Positions 5,549 through 5,584 of a stretch of 5,584 nucleotides of DNA are shown piece after piece. The stretch is from Actinobacteria bacterium RBG_16_64_13 (GTDB taxonomy: Bacteria; Actinomycetota; Thermoleophilia; RBG-16-64-13). Below the pieces are notes generated by a model that ran no database searches, had not been told where the DNA came from, and saw only the letters and a program-made list of their open reading frames with translations. The translations under genes were made by a program, and so were the position numbers. The first letter of the stretch is position 1. Each line of letters starts with the position of its first letter. The stretch spans positions 23,931 to 29,514 of the forward strand of contig MELN01000072.1 in assembly GCA_001768675.1 (NCBI GenBank), read 5' to 3'.

Positions 5549-5584
5549 CTAGCTGTAGAGGATCGCCTCCGCCTCTTCCCGATA
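5549..5584 (-). CDS. C-terminal tail of an upstream minus-strand gene (partial)
   Basis: From the right edge, eleven sense codons read YREEAEAILYS and then stop at TAG (5551-5549). The codons are mostly G/C-ending, and the peptide looks like a normal helical C-terminus. The stop lies 38 bp before the DUF4255 start, so the two genes could be co-transcribed. The fragment is too short to identify, and other frames are also open here, so this is tentative. Confidence 0.35.
   Translation of the reverse strand, partial: YREEAEAILYS

Noticed and set aside
4971..5552. 193-codon plus-strand open frame opposite the DUF4255 gene
   Set aside because: It is antisense to the conserved DUF4255 block, and its start lies inside the 85-residue gene.
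1..5584. CRISPR array, tRNA or rRNA gene, insertion sequence ends
   Set aside because: No spaced direct repeats, no cloverleaf-like segments, no rRNA-like stretches and no transposase motifs or terminal repeats were seen in any part of the window.

Overview
This is a GC-rich bacterial window from an accessory-looking chromosomal stretch. Coding frames show strong G/C at third codon positions. A molybdate-type ABC importer with a lipoprotein-type ModA points to a bacterium. The phylum cannot be fixed from the window: a high-GC actinobacterium, a Chloroflexi-like lineage or another metagenomic lineage would all fit.

Left part (1-2030). The N-terminus of a major facilitator transporter runs off the left edge on the minus strand. 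It is divergent from a stand-alone SagB/ThcOx-type flavin dehydrogenase (327-1169, plus). A GNAT acetyltransferase (1233-1688, minus) converges on the dehydrogenase. The interval to the right of the GNAT gene looks empty in a plain ORF scan. However, one plus-strand frame (1785-2027) has clear coding-type codon usage and is interrupted by two TGA codons. It is either a small recoded (selenocysteine) gene or a recently decayed gene, and it is the most unusual item here.

Middle part (2046-4620). A compact modABC operon on the minus strand is transcribed right to left as modA, modB, modC. The stop/start junctions overlap by 1 and 4 bases, which suggests translational coupling. The encoded system is a lipoprotein molybdate (or tungstate) receptor, a single permease and an ATPase with a C-terminal TOBE/MOP-like ligand-binding domain. 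Upstream of modA a perfect 7-bp inverted repeat overlaps a TATACT -10 element. Its half-site resembles those bound by the molybdate repressor ModE, so molybdate-responsive repression is a reasonable inference. No modE gene is present in the window.

Right part (4621-5584). Divergent from modA, and possibly sharing its control region, is an unrecognised 85-residue acidic protein (4757-5014, plus). Convergent to it is a DUF4255 (Pvc16/Afp16-like) protein (5040-5510, minus). This is a marker of extracellular contractile injection systems and related phage-tail-like particles. The last 36 bases hold what looks like the C-terminus of another minus-strand gene, so the particle locus, if present, should lie to the right of this window.
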